From: Cryptomeria japonica
Lineage: Eukaryota; Streptophyta; Pinopsida; Cupressales; Cupressaceae
Assembly (NCBI RefSeq): GCF_030272615.1
Contig: NC_081408.1
Location: 616,028,476-616,092,475, forward strand
Length of the DNA stretch: 64,000 nucleotides
Direction: 5' to 3'
Below the pieces are notes generated by a model. That model made no database searches. It saw only the letters and a list, made by a program, of their open reading frames with translations, and was not told the origin of the DNA. A program made the translations under genes and the position numbers. Of the stretch, positions 56,401 to 60,419 are shown piece by piece. Each line of letters opens with the position of its first letter. The first letter of the stretch is position 1.

Positions 56401-59400
56401 GATTATGAAACCTCTGTAATTGATAATTCATAACTGTGAACAACTGTTCGATTTCCTGCCACAAATTTGTAGTGGAGTTTGGGATTTTGTAATTCTTCCC
56501 GTCTCCCTCTGGATGTGATTGAAGATGCAGAGCATTTGATTGCTCTTAATTTTGGTTAAAATAAATCTATTCTGAGTTTCTTGTTCAAATAATTTGTCTG
56601 CAATAAGAAATTTTGATCAAATTGTGTTTGAAGGGTGAATTTGGTTAAGTGACCAGTGAGGCTTGCCATCAAATTATTACTATTATTCCTAGATCGAGGC
56701 AGTAAAGACCACAAATGATACAAGGGCACCACCTGGAGATAAATATGGCATAGGAAATTCAAATTGTATTTTTCAATTGCATACACCCAACAGTAAGACA
56801 TACTGAATAGATTTTTTATTCTTTTTAAGTCTAGGGCCTAAGATCATATTTTTATATCATATGCCTTGCTGAAATAGTTTTACAAATCTAAATCTCCGTT
56901 GACTGCAAATGAAAAGTCTGCCATTGGGCAGCAGTCTTTACACCCTTTGTCATCATTGCAGTGATAAAATTGGATCCATTTCCACAATCTTTAAAAATAC
57001 CTTCGCTTAGAATATCTTTCAACATATGCCTGAACAAAATTTACCTTATTCTATAAGCTTCAAGGCTGAGACAACTCCATCCACCAGAAGTATACAAAAT
57101 GACACCCGCCACGGCAACATCATGAATTCAAATCTTGCACTAGTGCATTCTAACTCAAAGGCACAGATATTGTAATTGATCAACCATCCTATTTGATCTT
57201 GAAGCATTTTACACAACAGCATATTTAACTCAAATCAAATCCTTTTCTTAAGTAATATTATATAAGCTAAGGCTGAGACAACTCCACCCACCAGAATTAT
57301 ACAAAGTGAATCCCGCTGCTGCAATATAATGACTTCAAATCTCCAATACTGCCTTCTTCTACCTCGAAGGCCCGGACATTGTGATTGATCACCCACCCTT
57401 TTTATCTTGAAGCATTTATAAACAAAAACATATTTAAGTCAACGTCAACTCCTTTTTTTAGTAAAGAATGTAATTGGAGAATTCTACTTTTTCTGTTGAG
57501 TTTGAATGATGATTCACATAAACAGTAAACTAATTTTCGCAAGTTGTGAGTATTAAAAAATTGTAATGTTTCTTTAATGGTCATCTTAGTCGTCTTTAGT
57601 TTATTTAGTTAGTTTCTATTTTCAGCTTCAGTTTACAATTGTTTCTTTTAGAAACATCGTCTCTTGTAAATTCTTTATATAGAGCTCTCGCTCTATTGTT
57701 TAATAATATCGAATATTTTAACATGGTATCAGAGCGGGCCAATGGGATTTCATAAAATTTGGAGAAATTCGTAACCGCTTCTTATCTAAAAAAATTTCCA
57801 GAAATTTGTTTTTTCGATTTTTCATAAATTGTTGGAGGTTTTGATGAAATCTTTGCATAATTTCGTGAGCTCTTTTGGAGCTATAATTTGAAATTTTTGC
57901 GGGCTAGTGGACCTGTGTTCGTGAGCAGTTTGGGTGCTGCGTTTGAAGATAGTGAATCAATGACCACAGCATTAAACTCCTAATTCCTAAAGATAATCTC
58001 TTGTCCTCTTTACACAGTTCTAAAAAACATATTGCTGTTTTATTGGCACAAAAATTGGTGACTCGTGTCAAGAGAATAGCGGCTATGTATCCAATTATGT
58101 TGCGGTATCCAATTAGCTATGCACTACTTTTACAAGGTAAATTCACTTTTGACTGTGCATTTCCAGTTACTCCAAAAGAAATAGCACCCACAAAGGAATG
58201 AGTATCAGCCTCTGTTTTTCCCATAGTTGTGTGACTCTCCAAGTCAATCTTAGAACTCTCAAGTCTGAATGGCAATGACTCAAGACAAGACAAAATGAAT
58301 AGACTCAACAAGACTCTCCAAGCTTCAGCAAGGTTCTTCAATATCGAGGATAACACTTGGCAACCTAAAAACAGAAGGGAAGAGCCGTAATTTACATGTT
58401 GAAACCCTGTTTTGAATAATCAAATTATTTTCTTCAGATCAAGATGGCTTGAAAAATTGGCCTTGCTGGATCTGATTCTGTCTACCATAGTTTTCCTGAA
58501 GTAGTGGCTCCTATCTGCAACTTACTTTCAAACAAAGTAAAGTTGTGGTCAACAATTGCCTCATTTTACCAGTGAATAACAAGAACACAACATCTCATTT
58601 TAATTTCAAAATTGTTAGCCTCTTTTGCATTGCTACACCAAGAACACCTTCAAAAGAATGATATTTATACTAAGGATATTGTGTACATGTATATTTATAA
58701 TAAGGATATTGTCTACATGTGCGTGCCATTCTTTACTTCAGTAAGTCTATGGATACTAGCAAATAAAACATCAAAACAATTATGACCTTAAGTGAAAAAT
58801 ATAAGGACAATATCTTAAGTTTTGGTTTGCCCGGCATTTTGATTCGTTCAACAAGCCATACGCCATGCTCTAGTTGTAAGGCAGCGTAATAGCCATTTGG
58901 ATTTTTTCTTTGGGTAGTGAATGTCTGGGGCTCAAACCCTACCCCAAGCTTATTAAAATGATAATAAAATGTTCAAGCACCGTTAGACATGCTCCTCATG
59001 CTGTTTCCTGTGTGTGCATGTCACAGGCAAAGTTTAACAGACTAAAAGGTTATGGTTTGAAAGTGGAACAGTGTTCTAATCTTGATAGCAGATTCCCCTG
59101 TTTAGTGGCTTATAAAACAGGCGATGTTCTAATCCTCACGGTGCATTCCACCACATCTAATTGACTTCAGGGTGAGTGTCACGATTCACTGATCAAAAAC
59201 AACCTTTTTCAAAATTTGCATTCAACCACAACCCAGAGTATGCAATAAGAAAATAATTCAGCCCGTGCAAGAAATTGCAGTATGCATGGCAATTATCCCT
59301 CTAAATAACTACGATACTCAGTCGATTGAACTCGTACAAACACAGAGGCCCACAGATTTTAAGGAAAAAAGTAATCAATAAGGAAGGAAAACCAGCTTTA

Positions 59401-59559
59401 TGTTTAATTACAAATGAATACAGCACGCAAAAACGAAATGCATTTAATAAATGATAAATCGGAGCTCAAAACATCCATACTTTGACTCACCCGAGGCTTT
59501 GTCAGCTTGGCGTGTAGCTTATAAAGCTGTTCCAAACTGCGCTCCTTCCTTTTTAACAT
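4099..59559 (-). CDS. AIPP2-like: AIPP2/PAIPP2-like PHD-finger protein, whole gene span (10 coding exons)
   Basis: Coding exons on the minus strand are 59491-59559, 49778-49855, 39175-41022, 38358-38443, 31972-33158, 30568-31780, 30192-30422, 29772-29896, 29035-29528 and 4099-5490. All nine introns have GT..AG borders, the phases join without a break, and the sum is 6723 nt (2240 residues plus stop). Domains: PHD finger C4HC3 at residues 669-714; CCHC zinc knuckle at 1221-1234; SPOC-like domain about 1485-1632; Arg/Glu-rich tract about 1854-1945; LxLxL motifs at 2149-2153 and 2192-2197. Known for the family: Arabidopsis AIPP2 and PAIPP2 pair with a BAH protein and the CPL2 phosphatase to repress genes, and their PHD fingers read histone H3. 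Inferred: a nuclear repressor subunit here too. The Arabidopsis proteins are, from memory, about half this length. A small additional N-terminal exon could have been missed. Confidence 0.85.
5507..6330. repeat. About 412-bp tandem duplication next to the last exon
   Basis: The block from 5507 to 5918 is repeated from 5919 to about 6330, roughly nine positions in ten alike by eye with a few indels. Shared landmarks are 'gtcaagttacat', 'caattcagtaattgttgttc' and 'tagcttgttttacattcc'. The first copy begins only 17 nt from the acceptor of exon 10. Confidence 0.85.
6331..7865. other. Intron 9 stretch without recognisable features
   Basis: AT-rich intron sequence with many stop codons in all frames. 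I see no element ends, no coding remnant and only weak short repeats (for example three 'gactat' units near 6908). Confidence 0.5.
7866..8474 (-). mobile_element. Copia-type 3' LTR (minus strand)
   Basis: Read on the minus strand, a purine tract AAGGGGGGA is followed at 8474 by TGTTGGTGTATAAC, the start of a Copia LTR. The same start occurs in the LTR ending at 22075. The other end is placed at 7866 (minus strand ..CA) because 'tgacacatggacaag' resembles the end of that LTR; this border is less sure. The purine tract marks it as the 3' LTR. Confidence 0.6.
9925..10907. mobile_element. Non-autonomous hAT-like element, family A (TIR CATAGTT..)
   Basis: The 983-bp element starts CATAGTTGAAAAACTCGG and ends CCACGAGTTTTAAAACTATG, imperfect terminal inverted repeats. 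It is flanked by identical 8-bp direct repeats TTCTAAGC (9917-9924 and 10908-10915), the target duplication typical of hAT transposons. Subterminal regions contain many copies of 'gactcgg' or 'gactcgc', likely transposase-binding repeats by analogy with other hAT elements. It has split a Copia gag frame. It encodes no transposase. Confidence 0.85.
10322..10627. repeat. Direct repeat inside hAT family A element (period 190 bp)
   Basis: About 116 bp beginning 'actaagtctggaaaattgaa' occurs at 10322-10437 and again at 10512-10627, nearly identical. The unit ends in 'gtatatatggaatataactt'. Confidence 0.85.
11041..11190 (-). pseudogene. Second small copy of the Copia gag segment
   Basis: The piece 'gatgaaatcctcaatggtgt' with the following 'ccatccaaagtgatagg' repeats, with substitutions, the gag segment found around 9885-9920 and 10916-10930. 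It probably comes from a related element or a local duplication. Confidence 0.5.
11191..12748. other. Non-coding repeat-like stretch, possibly a Gypsy LTR
   Basis: No open frame of note. It lies just downstream (minus strand) of a Gypsy pol end, where a 3' LTR would be expected; the minus strand has TATAATGTCCCC near 12768, similar to the TGTAATGTCCCC start of the solo LTR at 46161. The far end is not visible. Confidence 0.35.
12749..13340 (-). pseudogene. Gypsy (chromovirus-type) integrase C-terminus and chromodomain remnant
   Basis: The minus strand reads KKNRVKKLKPRFYGPFEI, then RRVGKVAYKLELPKGS and VFHVSYLKK, the conserved end of Ty3/Gypsy integrase. After a frame break come 'KEYLVKW' and 'LEDAT', as in a chromodomain. 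Several stops show that it is dead. Only the 3' end of pol is left; the upstream part has been lost or covered by later insertions. Confidence 0.75.
15969..16555. mobile_element. Non-autonomous hAT-like element, family B copy 1 (TIR CTAAGTCAC)
   Basis: The 587-bp element begins CTAAGTCAC and ends GTGACTTAG, a perfect 9-bp inverted repeat. The 8-bp target duplication CTTAGTGG is exact (15961-15968 and 16556-16563). Subterminal DNA is rich in 'aaattcgaa' words. The middle has a GC-rich tandem repeat. The host is the hAT transposase pseudogene, whose reading resumes beyond the element. Confidence 0.9.
16121..16300. repeat. GC-rich tandem repeat, unit about 36 bp
   Basis: Four to five degenerate units of the form 'gcaGACACCCGCgAAAATC' plus 'CGACGGCGACCC' follow one another inside the family B element. 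Confidence 0.75.
16991..17460. other. Repeat-derived stretch, no gene
   Basis: AT-rich sequence after the hAT pseudogene. Near 17245-17350 is a C-rich tract ('tcgtccccctacc', 'ggccctcggtcccc') like the GC-rich ends of family C elements, suggesting a degraded further copy. Confidence 0.4.
17659..18762. mobile_element. Non-autonomous hAT-like element, family B copy 2
   Basis: The 1104-bp element begins GCTAAGTCACC and ends GGTGACTTG, flanked by 8-bp direct repeats GGATATAG (17651-17658 and 18763-18770 less one base of ambiguity at each border). Its ends have the same 'aattcgaa'-rich subterminal DNA as copy 1. An internal 59-bp tandem repeat lies at 17792-17909. A stretch near 18396-18620 with 'ggccatagcc' and 'gggccgaagcc' may be a further small insertion. 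Confidence 0.82.
17792..17909. repeat. 59-bp tandem repeat in family B copy 2
   Basis: Two units (17792-17850, 17851-17909) share 'gtcgaaggaagaaaa' and 'cgtcgtcgccttg'. Confidence 0.85.
18926..20393 (+). mobile_element. LTR-like fragment carrying the family C copy 2 element
   Basis: From 18926 the text TGTAGTGTCGTAAATTGTAC looks like the 5' end of a Gypsy-type LTR. It runs to 19023, is interrupted by an hAT-like element, and resumes at 19991 with AT-rich LTR-like sequence. I do not see the matching ..GACACTACA end, so the fragment is probably truncated. Confidence 0.4.
19024..19982. mobile_element. Non-autonomous hAT-like element, family C copy 2 (TIR CTAC..ACCC)
   Basis: The 959-bp element starts CTACGTTACCCCAAGTTTCC and ends GGGTTTTGTAG, with exact 8-bp direct repeats GTAATTTC (19016-19023 and 19983-19990). 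Both ends carry arrays of 'ggggacg' and 'cgtcccc'. It has no coding capacity; the open frames of 100-118 codons across it come from GC-rich repeats. Confidence 0.87.
20394..20440. repeat. 21-bp tandem repeat
   Basis: Two full units of 'taagatctagggtttaatac' plus one base, followed by the start of a third. The 'agggttt' word is not a telomeric array. Confidence 0.8.
20441..21507. other. Intron 9 stretch, part probably internal Copia leader
   Basis: No credible gene. The upper end, next to the primer-binding site at 21508-21523, should be the untranslated leader of the minus-strand Copia element. Its inner limit cannot be seen. Confidence 0.4.
21508..21523 (-). other. Copia primer-binding site
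   Basis: Minus strand TGGTATTAGAGCCATG directly follows the LTR end ..CTTGTCA. It is one base off the usual TGGTATCAGAGC complement of initiator tRNA-Met. This marks the LTR as a 5' LTR. Confidence 0.75.
21524..22075 (-). mobile_element. Copia-type 5' LTR (minus strand)
   Basis: The 552-bp LTR starts at 22075 with TGTTGGTGTATAAC and ends ..CA at 21524, followed by the primer-binding site. It contains three short repeats built on 'gagagttaact'. Its first bases match the LTR starting at 8474 in the same orientation, so both belong to one family and perhaps to one element. Confidence 0.75.
22076..23136. other. Intron 9 stretch without recognisable features
   Basis: AT-rich sequence, no coding remnant seen. 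A short palindromic region near 22925-22990 ('aggacaggcttttctc' facing 'aaaaaagcctgccctc') could form a hairpin. Confidence 0.4.
23137..23418. repeat. Degenerate tandem repeat, units of about 95-110 bp
   Basis: Three diverged units share 'attaatcccctaagc', 'aatctctaac' and 'aattaaaatgtt'. The last unit is cut by the LINE, and the right-hand flank of the LINE carries the rest of it. Confidence 0.7.
23338..23418. repeat. Left copy of the 81-bp target duplication of the LINE
   Basis: Begins 'tgttgcccatggaatttatt' and ends 'acccaat'. It matches 26651-26731 with two mismatches in 81 positions. Confidence 0.75.
23419..26650 (+). mobile_element. 5'-truncated L1-type LINE with poly(A)
   Basis: The element begins just upstream of the reverse transcriptase domain, lacks ORF1 and the endonuclease, and ends in a pure A run at 26641-26650. 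Direct repeats of 81 bp flank it. The first nine bases ('cacattaag') copy target DNA found 30-40 bp upstream, so the true LINE body probably starts at 23428. Truncation at the 5' end is usual for target-primed reverse transcription. Confidence 0.85.
23450..26472 (+). pseudogene. LINE reverse transcriptase pseudogene with zf-RVT domain
   Basis: Frames read, in order, 'RFQWMEHGDKGS' near 23490; reverse transcriptase motifs 'NNGKAPGNDGLPVEFYK' (about 23800), 'LIKNWRPITLLNVSYKI' (about 23970), 'LLLDFEKAYDRIEW' (about 24178), 'SIRQGCPLAPALY' (about 24352) and FADDTAI (about 24497); and a zf-RVT part with 'YFGWLLLLHRLPI' and 'FHIFFDC' (about 25750-25865). It carries a frameshift near 24050, a premature TGA at about 24096, and further stops at 24909, 25088 and 25217. 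A long final frame ends at 26472. It cannot make the full enzyme. Confidence 0.85.
26651..26731. repeat. Right copy of the 81-bp target duplication of the LINE
   Basis: Follows the poly(A) run directly and continues into the tandem-repeat unit that was present before insertion ('aacttaattaaaatgt'). Confidence 0.75.
26732..29034. other. Rest of intron 9 next to exon 9
   Basis: AT-rich intron sequence without recognisable coding or element ends. It contains the donor GTAAAT of intron 9 at its upper edge. Confidence 0.5.
29035..29528 (-). CDS. Exon 9 of the PHD gene (end of SPOC-like domain, acidic linker)
   Basis: The exon begins by completing Arg and reading WNRLLYLWGVFRERK, the conserved closing helix of the SPOC-like domain. 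A linker follows that includes EDMDIDMEGG and Ser/Lys-rich sequence. The donor is GTAAAT at 29034; reading through it would hit a stop two codons later, so a read-through transcript would end here and lose the last exon. It encodes about residues 1613-1777. Confidence 0.86.
29772..29896 (-). CDS. Exon 8 of the PHD gene (SPOC-like domain, part 2)
   Basis: The 125-nt exon encodes about residues 1571-1613: SYERSYKKLLEHMLKND, then a strand ending ELLIFPSNQLPEKSQ. The pattern ERSYxxLLxxMxxND followed by LLIFxSxxLPxxSQ is characteristic of the family. Borders are TTACTTCAG and GTAAGT, with intron phases 2 and 1. Confidence 0.87.
30192..30422 (-). CDS. Exon 7 of the PHD gene (SPOC-like domain, part 1)
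   Basis: The exon encodes about residues 1494-1571. It carries the family's conserved core: GGFEV at the start, QAHAST, LEEVPRLSSWPMQF, and NVALYFFAKDLE at the end. This fold is a SPOC-like interaction domain in AIPP2-type proteins and probably docks a partner in the repressor complex. The acceptor is TTGTGCAG and the donor GTTTGA. Confidence 0.88.
30568..31780 (-). CDS. Exon 6 of the PHD gene (zinc knuckle, internal duplication)
   Basis: This 1213-nt exon encodes about residues 1090-1494. It holds a CCHC zinc knuckle, CYKCKELGHTAQFC, with ligands at 1221, 1224, 1229 and 1234 (CX2CX4HX4C), a nucleic-acid or protein-binding motif. A 26-residue unit beginning SHPSSEQCNIES is repeated twice in tandem (about 1118-1143 and 1144-1169). 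The 3' end reads PEHNFLWQ, the start of the SPOC-like domain that continues in exon 7. The acceptor is GGCTCAG at 31781 and the donor GTATGA at 30567; both were chosen because only they restore frame and the conserved WQGGFEV. Confidence 0.85.
31537..31692 (-). repeat. 78-bp in-frame tandem duplication in exon 6
   Basis: Two adjacent copies encode the same 26 residues (SHPSSEQCNIES..). They differ at only a few, silent positions, so the duplication is recent or kept homogeneous. Confidence 0.9.
31972..33158 (-). CDS. Exon 5 of the PHD gene (second half of PHD finger and Ser-rich region)
   Basis: The exon starts after acceptor CCTTTAG and completes the PHD finger with YCM (Cys696) and WLCEGC (Cys711, Cys714). 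It then runs for about 375 residues of Ser/Lys/Arg-rich, low-complexity sequence with clusters such as KPKK and KRRPEN that could serve for nuclear import. It ends in phase 1 at donor GTAATC. Antisense open frames over this exon reflect its Ser-rich composition. Confidence 0.88.
33525..33715 (+). mobile_element. tRNA-derived SINE-like sequence
   Basis: The text 'tagcctaatggtaaaggc' fits an RNA polymerase III A box, and 'tatcccaaatcc' about 40 bp later is a degenerate B box. The tail and target duplication are not clear. It could also be a chance match. Confidence 0.35.
33716..38357. other. Intron 4, mostly repeat-derived DNA
   Basis: No gene. Near 34495 and again near 36595 are similar motifs ('gtccaaatcagag' and 'gttcaaatcatag') followed by 'aaaaatc'-rich DNA, suggesting a further element family about 2.1 kb long. 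Near 37316-37364 a 24-bp unit 'ggttttctccccctccaagt' occurs twice, at the head of a 75-codon frame with EEEGVWQVVERRKTSR, reminiscent of a retroelement gag or ORF1 fragment but not certain. Confidence 0.4.
34928..35353. repeat. About 120-bp direct repeat 306 bp apart
   Basis: Copies at 34928-35051 and 35234-35353 share 'ggcttccatccaaag', 'atattctgaggttatat' and 'ctactttatcatggtt' or close variants. Confidence 0.75.
38358..38443 (-). CDS. Exon 4 of the PHD gene (first half of the PHD finger)
   Basis: The 86-nt exon encodes residues 666-694 and supplies the first zinc ligands of the PHD finger: CDIC (669, 672), CSKC (684, 687) and the His in GAEH (693). Its donor is GTTAGT at 38357-38352; the last two bases AT join a T from exon 5 to make Ile, giving EHIYCM across the junction. 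That join is what fixes both splice sites. Confidence 0.85.
39175..41022 (-). CDS. Exon 3 of the PHD gene (residues 50-665, long linker)
   Basis: A single open exon of 1848 nt (616 codons) runs from an acceptor CTTGACAG to donor GTAAGG. It is rich in Ser, Thr, Asn, Glu and Asp and has no recognisable folded domain, only scattered Cys residues near residues 65-155. It ends with the acidic run VEDD immediately before the PHD finger, which is typical of the family. Two near-identical short blocks ending in FEDPLHE lie at its 3' end, evidence of a small internal duplication. Both borders are phase 0, so skipping of the exon would keep the frame. Confidence 0.85.
41023..44333. other. Intron 2, lower part, without a gene
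   Basis: AT-rich. A 73-codon frame at 42111-42332 has no recognisable family features. Near 42750-42900 'atgtccctagcagac' and 'acaacctagggacttcc' look like a decayed family C hAT-like end. The upper end should be the internal 3' part of the Copia element whose LTR starts at 44334. Confidence 0.4.
44334..45250 (+). mobile_element. Copia-type 3' LTR (plus strand)
   Basis: A polypurine tract CAAGGGGAGAT at 44323-44333 is followed by TGTTGGATTAATTGTC, a Copia LTR start. Near 45118-45150 'gtggtttttcccaaaagtgt' and 'ttccacctaaatattgtg' match the usual U5 part of such LTRs. The 3' border is estimated only. Confidence 0.55.
45251..46155. other. Intron 2 stretch without recognisable features
   Basis: Repeat-like DNA with no clear frames or element ends; it may be the flank or continuation of an LTR element. 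Confidence 0.35.
46161..47174. mobile_element. Solo LTR, 1014 bp (TGTAATGT..ACATTACA)
   Basis: Starts TGTAATGTCCCC and ends TACATTACA, an 8-bp inverted repeat at its ends, with exact 5-bp direct repeats GCAAT at 46156-46160 and 47175-47179. No internal retroelement DNA adjoins it, so this is a solo LTR left by recombination between the two LTRs of one element. The start resembles Gypsy LTRs known from conifers, from memory. Confidence 0.87.
47233..47640. repeat. Imperfect tandem repeats
   Basis: Two units of about 70 bp around 'atgctctcacct' lie at 47233-47370; further units around 'ccaccccact' and 'ctcctt' lie at about 47456 and 47529. The open frame here is a by-product. Confidence 0.5.
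47641..49777. other. Intron 2, upper part, without recognisable features
   Basis: No coding remnant or element ends seen on either strand. The donor of exon 2 (GTAAGA) is at its upper edge. Confidence 0.45.
49778..49855 (-). CDS. Exon 2 of the PHD gene (residues 24-49, GNCHMQGP motif)
   Basis: This small 78-nt exon encodes 26 residues beginning LTAVLEGNCHMQGPADE. It is bordered by acceptor TGCAG and donor GTAAGA, phase 0 at both ends. The 'VLxGxCxMQGPxDE' pattern matches what I recall at the same place in angiosperm members of the family, so the exon is supported by family knowledge as well as by its splice sites. It sits between introns of 9.6 kb and 8.8 kb and is easily missed by gene finders. 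Confidence 0.8.
49856..55859. other. Intron 1, lower part, without recognisable features
   Basis: AT-rich. Frames up to 142 codons on either strand have no family features. A G/C-rich trace at 54840-54990 ('cccccttagggacagcc', 'gaacagggatggggg') may be another decayed family C hAT-like piece. Confidence 0.4.
55860..55965. repeat. 53-bp perfect tandem duplication
   Basis: The unit containing 'ttttggtttttgattgattt' occurs twice in tandem (55860-55912, 55913-55965) with no difference except at the last bases. It looks young. Confidence 0.9.
55966..57045. other. Intron 1 stretch, LTR-like but unresolved
   Basis: A moderately GC-rich part at 56100-56400 is unlike its surroundings. A possible LTR end 'acacccaaca' lies near 56780. 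I could not find the matching start or a target duplication. Confidence 0.3.
57046..57465 (-). repeat. Tandem pair of SINE-like units, about 205 bp each
   Basis: Two diverged copies (57046-57250, 57254-57465) share 'ggctgagacaactcca' and 'ttgatcttgaagcatt' or close variants. On the minus strand 'gcctttgagttagaat' and 'agatttgaattcatg' resemble pol III A and B boxes, so the unit may be a tRNA-derived SINE. Confidence 0.5.
57466..57723 (+). mobile_element. End of a Copia 5' LTR (plus strand)
   Basis: The LTR end ..TTTTAACA at 57723 is followed by a primer-binding site. 'tatatagagctctcgctcta' upstream could be its TATA region. The LTR start is not visible. Confidence 0.45.
57724..57738 (+). other. 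Copia primer-binding site
   Basis: TGGTATCAGAGCGGG is the classic complement of initiator tRNA-Met used by plant Copia elements. The following leader runs to about 58000 and then the element is lost. Confidence 0.75.
57739..59490. other. Rest of intron 1
   Basis: Contains the Copia leader remnant up to about 58000, then AT-rich intron DNA. Near 58875-58945 'tagttgtaaggcag' and 'ggctcaaaccctacc' faintly resemble pol III boxes. No gene seen. The donor of exon 1 is at its upper edge. Confidence 0.4.
59491..59559 (-). CDS. Exon 1 of the PHD gene (start codon, residues 1-23)
   Basis: The exon begins with ATG at 59559 and reads MLKRKERSLEQLYKLHAK and on to a Pro-Arg end, followed by donor GTGAGT at 59490-59485. 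A basic stretch followed by 'xLxxLY' is the usual N-terminal start of this family. The exon ends in phase 0, matching exon 2. No in-frame ATG precedes it closely, and a short out-of-frame upstream ORF ends 34 nt before it. Confidence 0.8.
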
Positions 59560-59592
59560 TGCAACGGATTGCGATAAATGTCAGAGGTTTTC

Positions 59593-59613
59593 CTAGATCC
59601 TGTTGCTCCGCAT
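59593..59613 (-). promoter_or_regulatory. Upstream ORF 2 (6 codons plus stop)
   Basis: An ATG at 59613 opens a 6-codon frame ending in TAG at 59593, 34 nt before the main start. If the transcript begins upstream, this could lower translation of the main frame. The transcription start is unknown. Confidence 0.35.
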
Positions 59614-59732
59614 TGTGACCTTAGGGTTTCAAAACACAAGGGTTTTTTAAAATTTGATCAAAAACTTTTCCAAAACGCAGAATTTAAATGGGATTCTGAA
59701 TCCTTAACAGATTGCCGAGGGTTTTAAGCCAA

Positions 59733-59759
59733 TTACTCCAAAATTTGACGCCGATCCAT
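59733..59759 (-). promoter_or_regulatory. Upstream ORF 1 (8 codons plus stop)
   Basis: An ATG at 59759 opens an 8-codon frame ending in TAA at 59733, about 170 nt before the main start. It matters only if the 5' UTR extends this far. Confidence 0.3.
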
Positions 59760-60419
59760 CGATAGAAGATTTTGAATCTCTGTAGGAGTTAAATTTCCGT
59801 TCTTTCTTCCATTCCAATTTGACTAACAAAAATGAAAAATAATGATAATAGTAATCATAGCACGGCATTGCCTGCCTGCCTTGCCTTACCGCGGCTCCTT
59901 ACTTTCACTCGCATGCTTATTATTTTTATTCCCTTGTTTTATGGACTCTGAAAAATATTATTATAGTATATTTGTTTGTGTATTAACTTGTATTAAAAAA
60001 TTGTTTTAGTTTTCAGGGGGTTTTCAATTTTTAGACAAGAATCGGTTCCCTTTCATCACCTTTTTCACGCCCACGCCATTGCTAAACTCATGCTTTGTGG
60101 AGAGAAAGGTCACGTCATGCGTTGTTGCGCGGAATTTAAGGCGATAGAGAAAATTATTCAACCTCTTTTATTGCAGTATGCCTCTCCGTTTAAATAGAGC
60201 AAGTTGAGGTTAGATTATGATAATGAGGTTTTCCATCCTTCAAAATTTTTGGGATTATTGTGAACTTAATTAGGTGTGGATAGTAAAGGTGAAATTTATA
60301 TATTTGTGCTGTTTTGTTTTTATTTAGTGTGTATTTAATTTAAGAAAAAGTTTTGATATGTGTATACAAAAAGAAAAAAGAAAGAAAAATTTAACATCTA
60401 TGAGGCTAGAGATAGTTTA

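Larger units (their letters stand above)
59560..60419 (-). promoter_or_regulatory. 5' UTR and presumed promoter of the PHD gene
   Basis: This stretch between the start codon and the decayed LINE has no gene of its own. It must hold the 5' UTR and core promoter. A/T-rich pieces near 59930-59980 include TATA-like words, but none stands out enough to place the start of transcription. Confidence 0.4.

Noticed and set aside
55937-56433. Cluster of short frames on both strands in a GC-richer patch
   Set aside because: No family features; the patch looks like part of an unresolved LTR element.
58875-58945. tRNA gene
   Set aside because: Only weak box-like words; no cloverleaf can be folded by eye.
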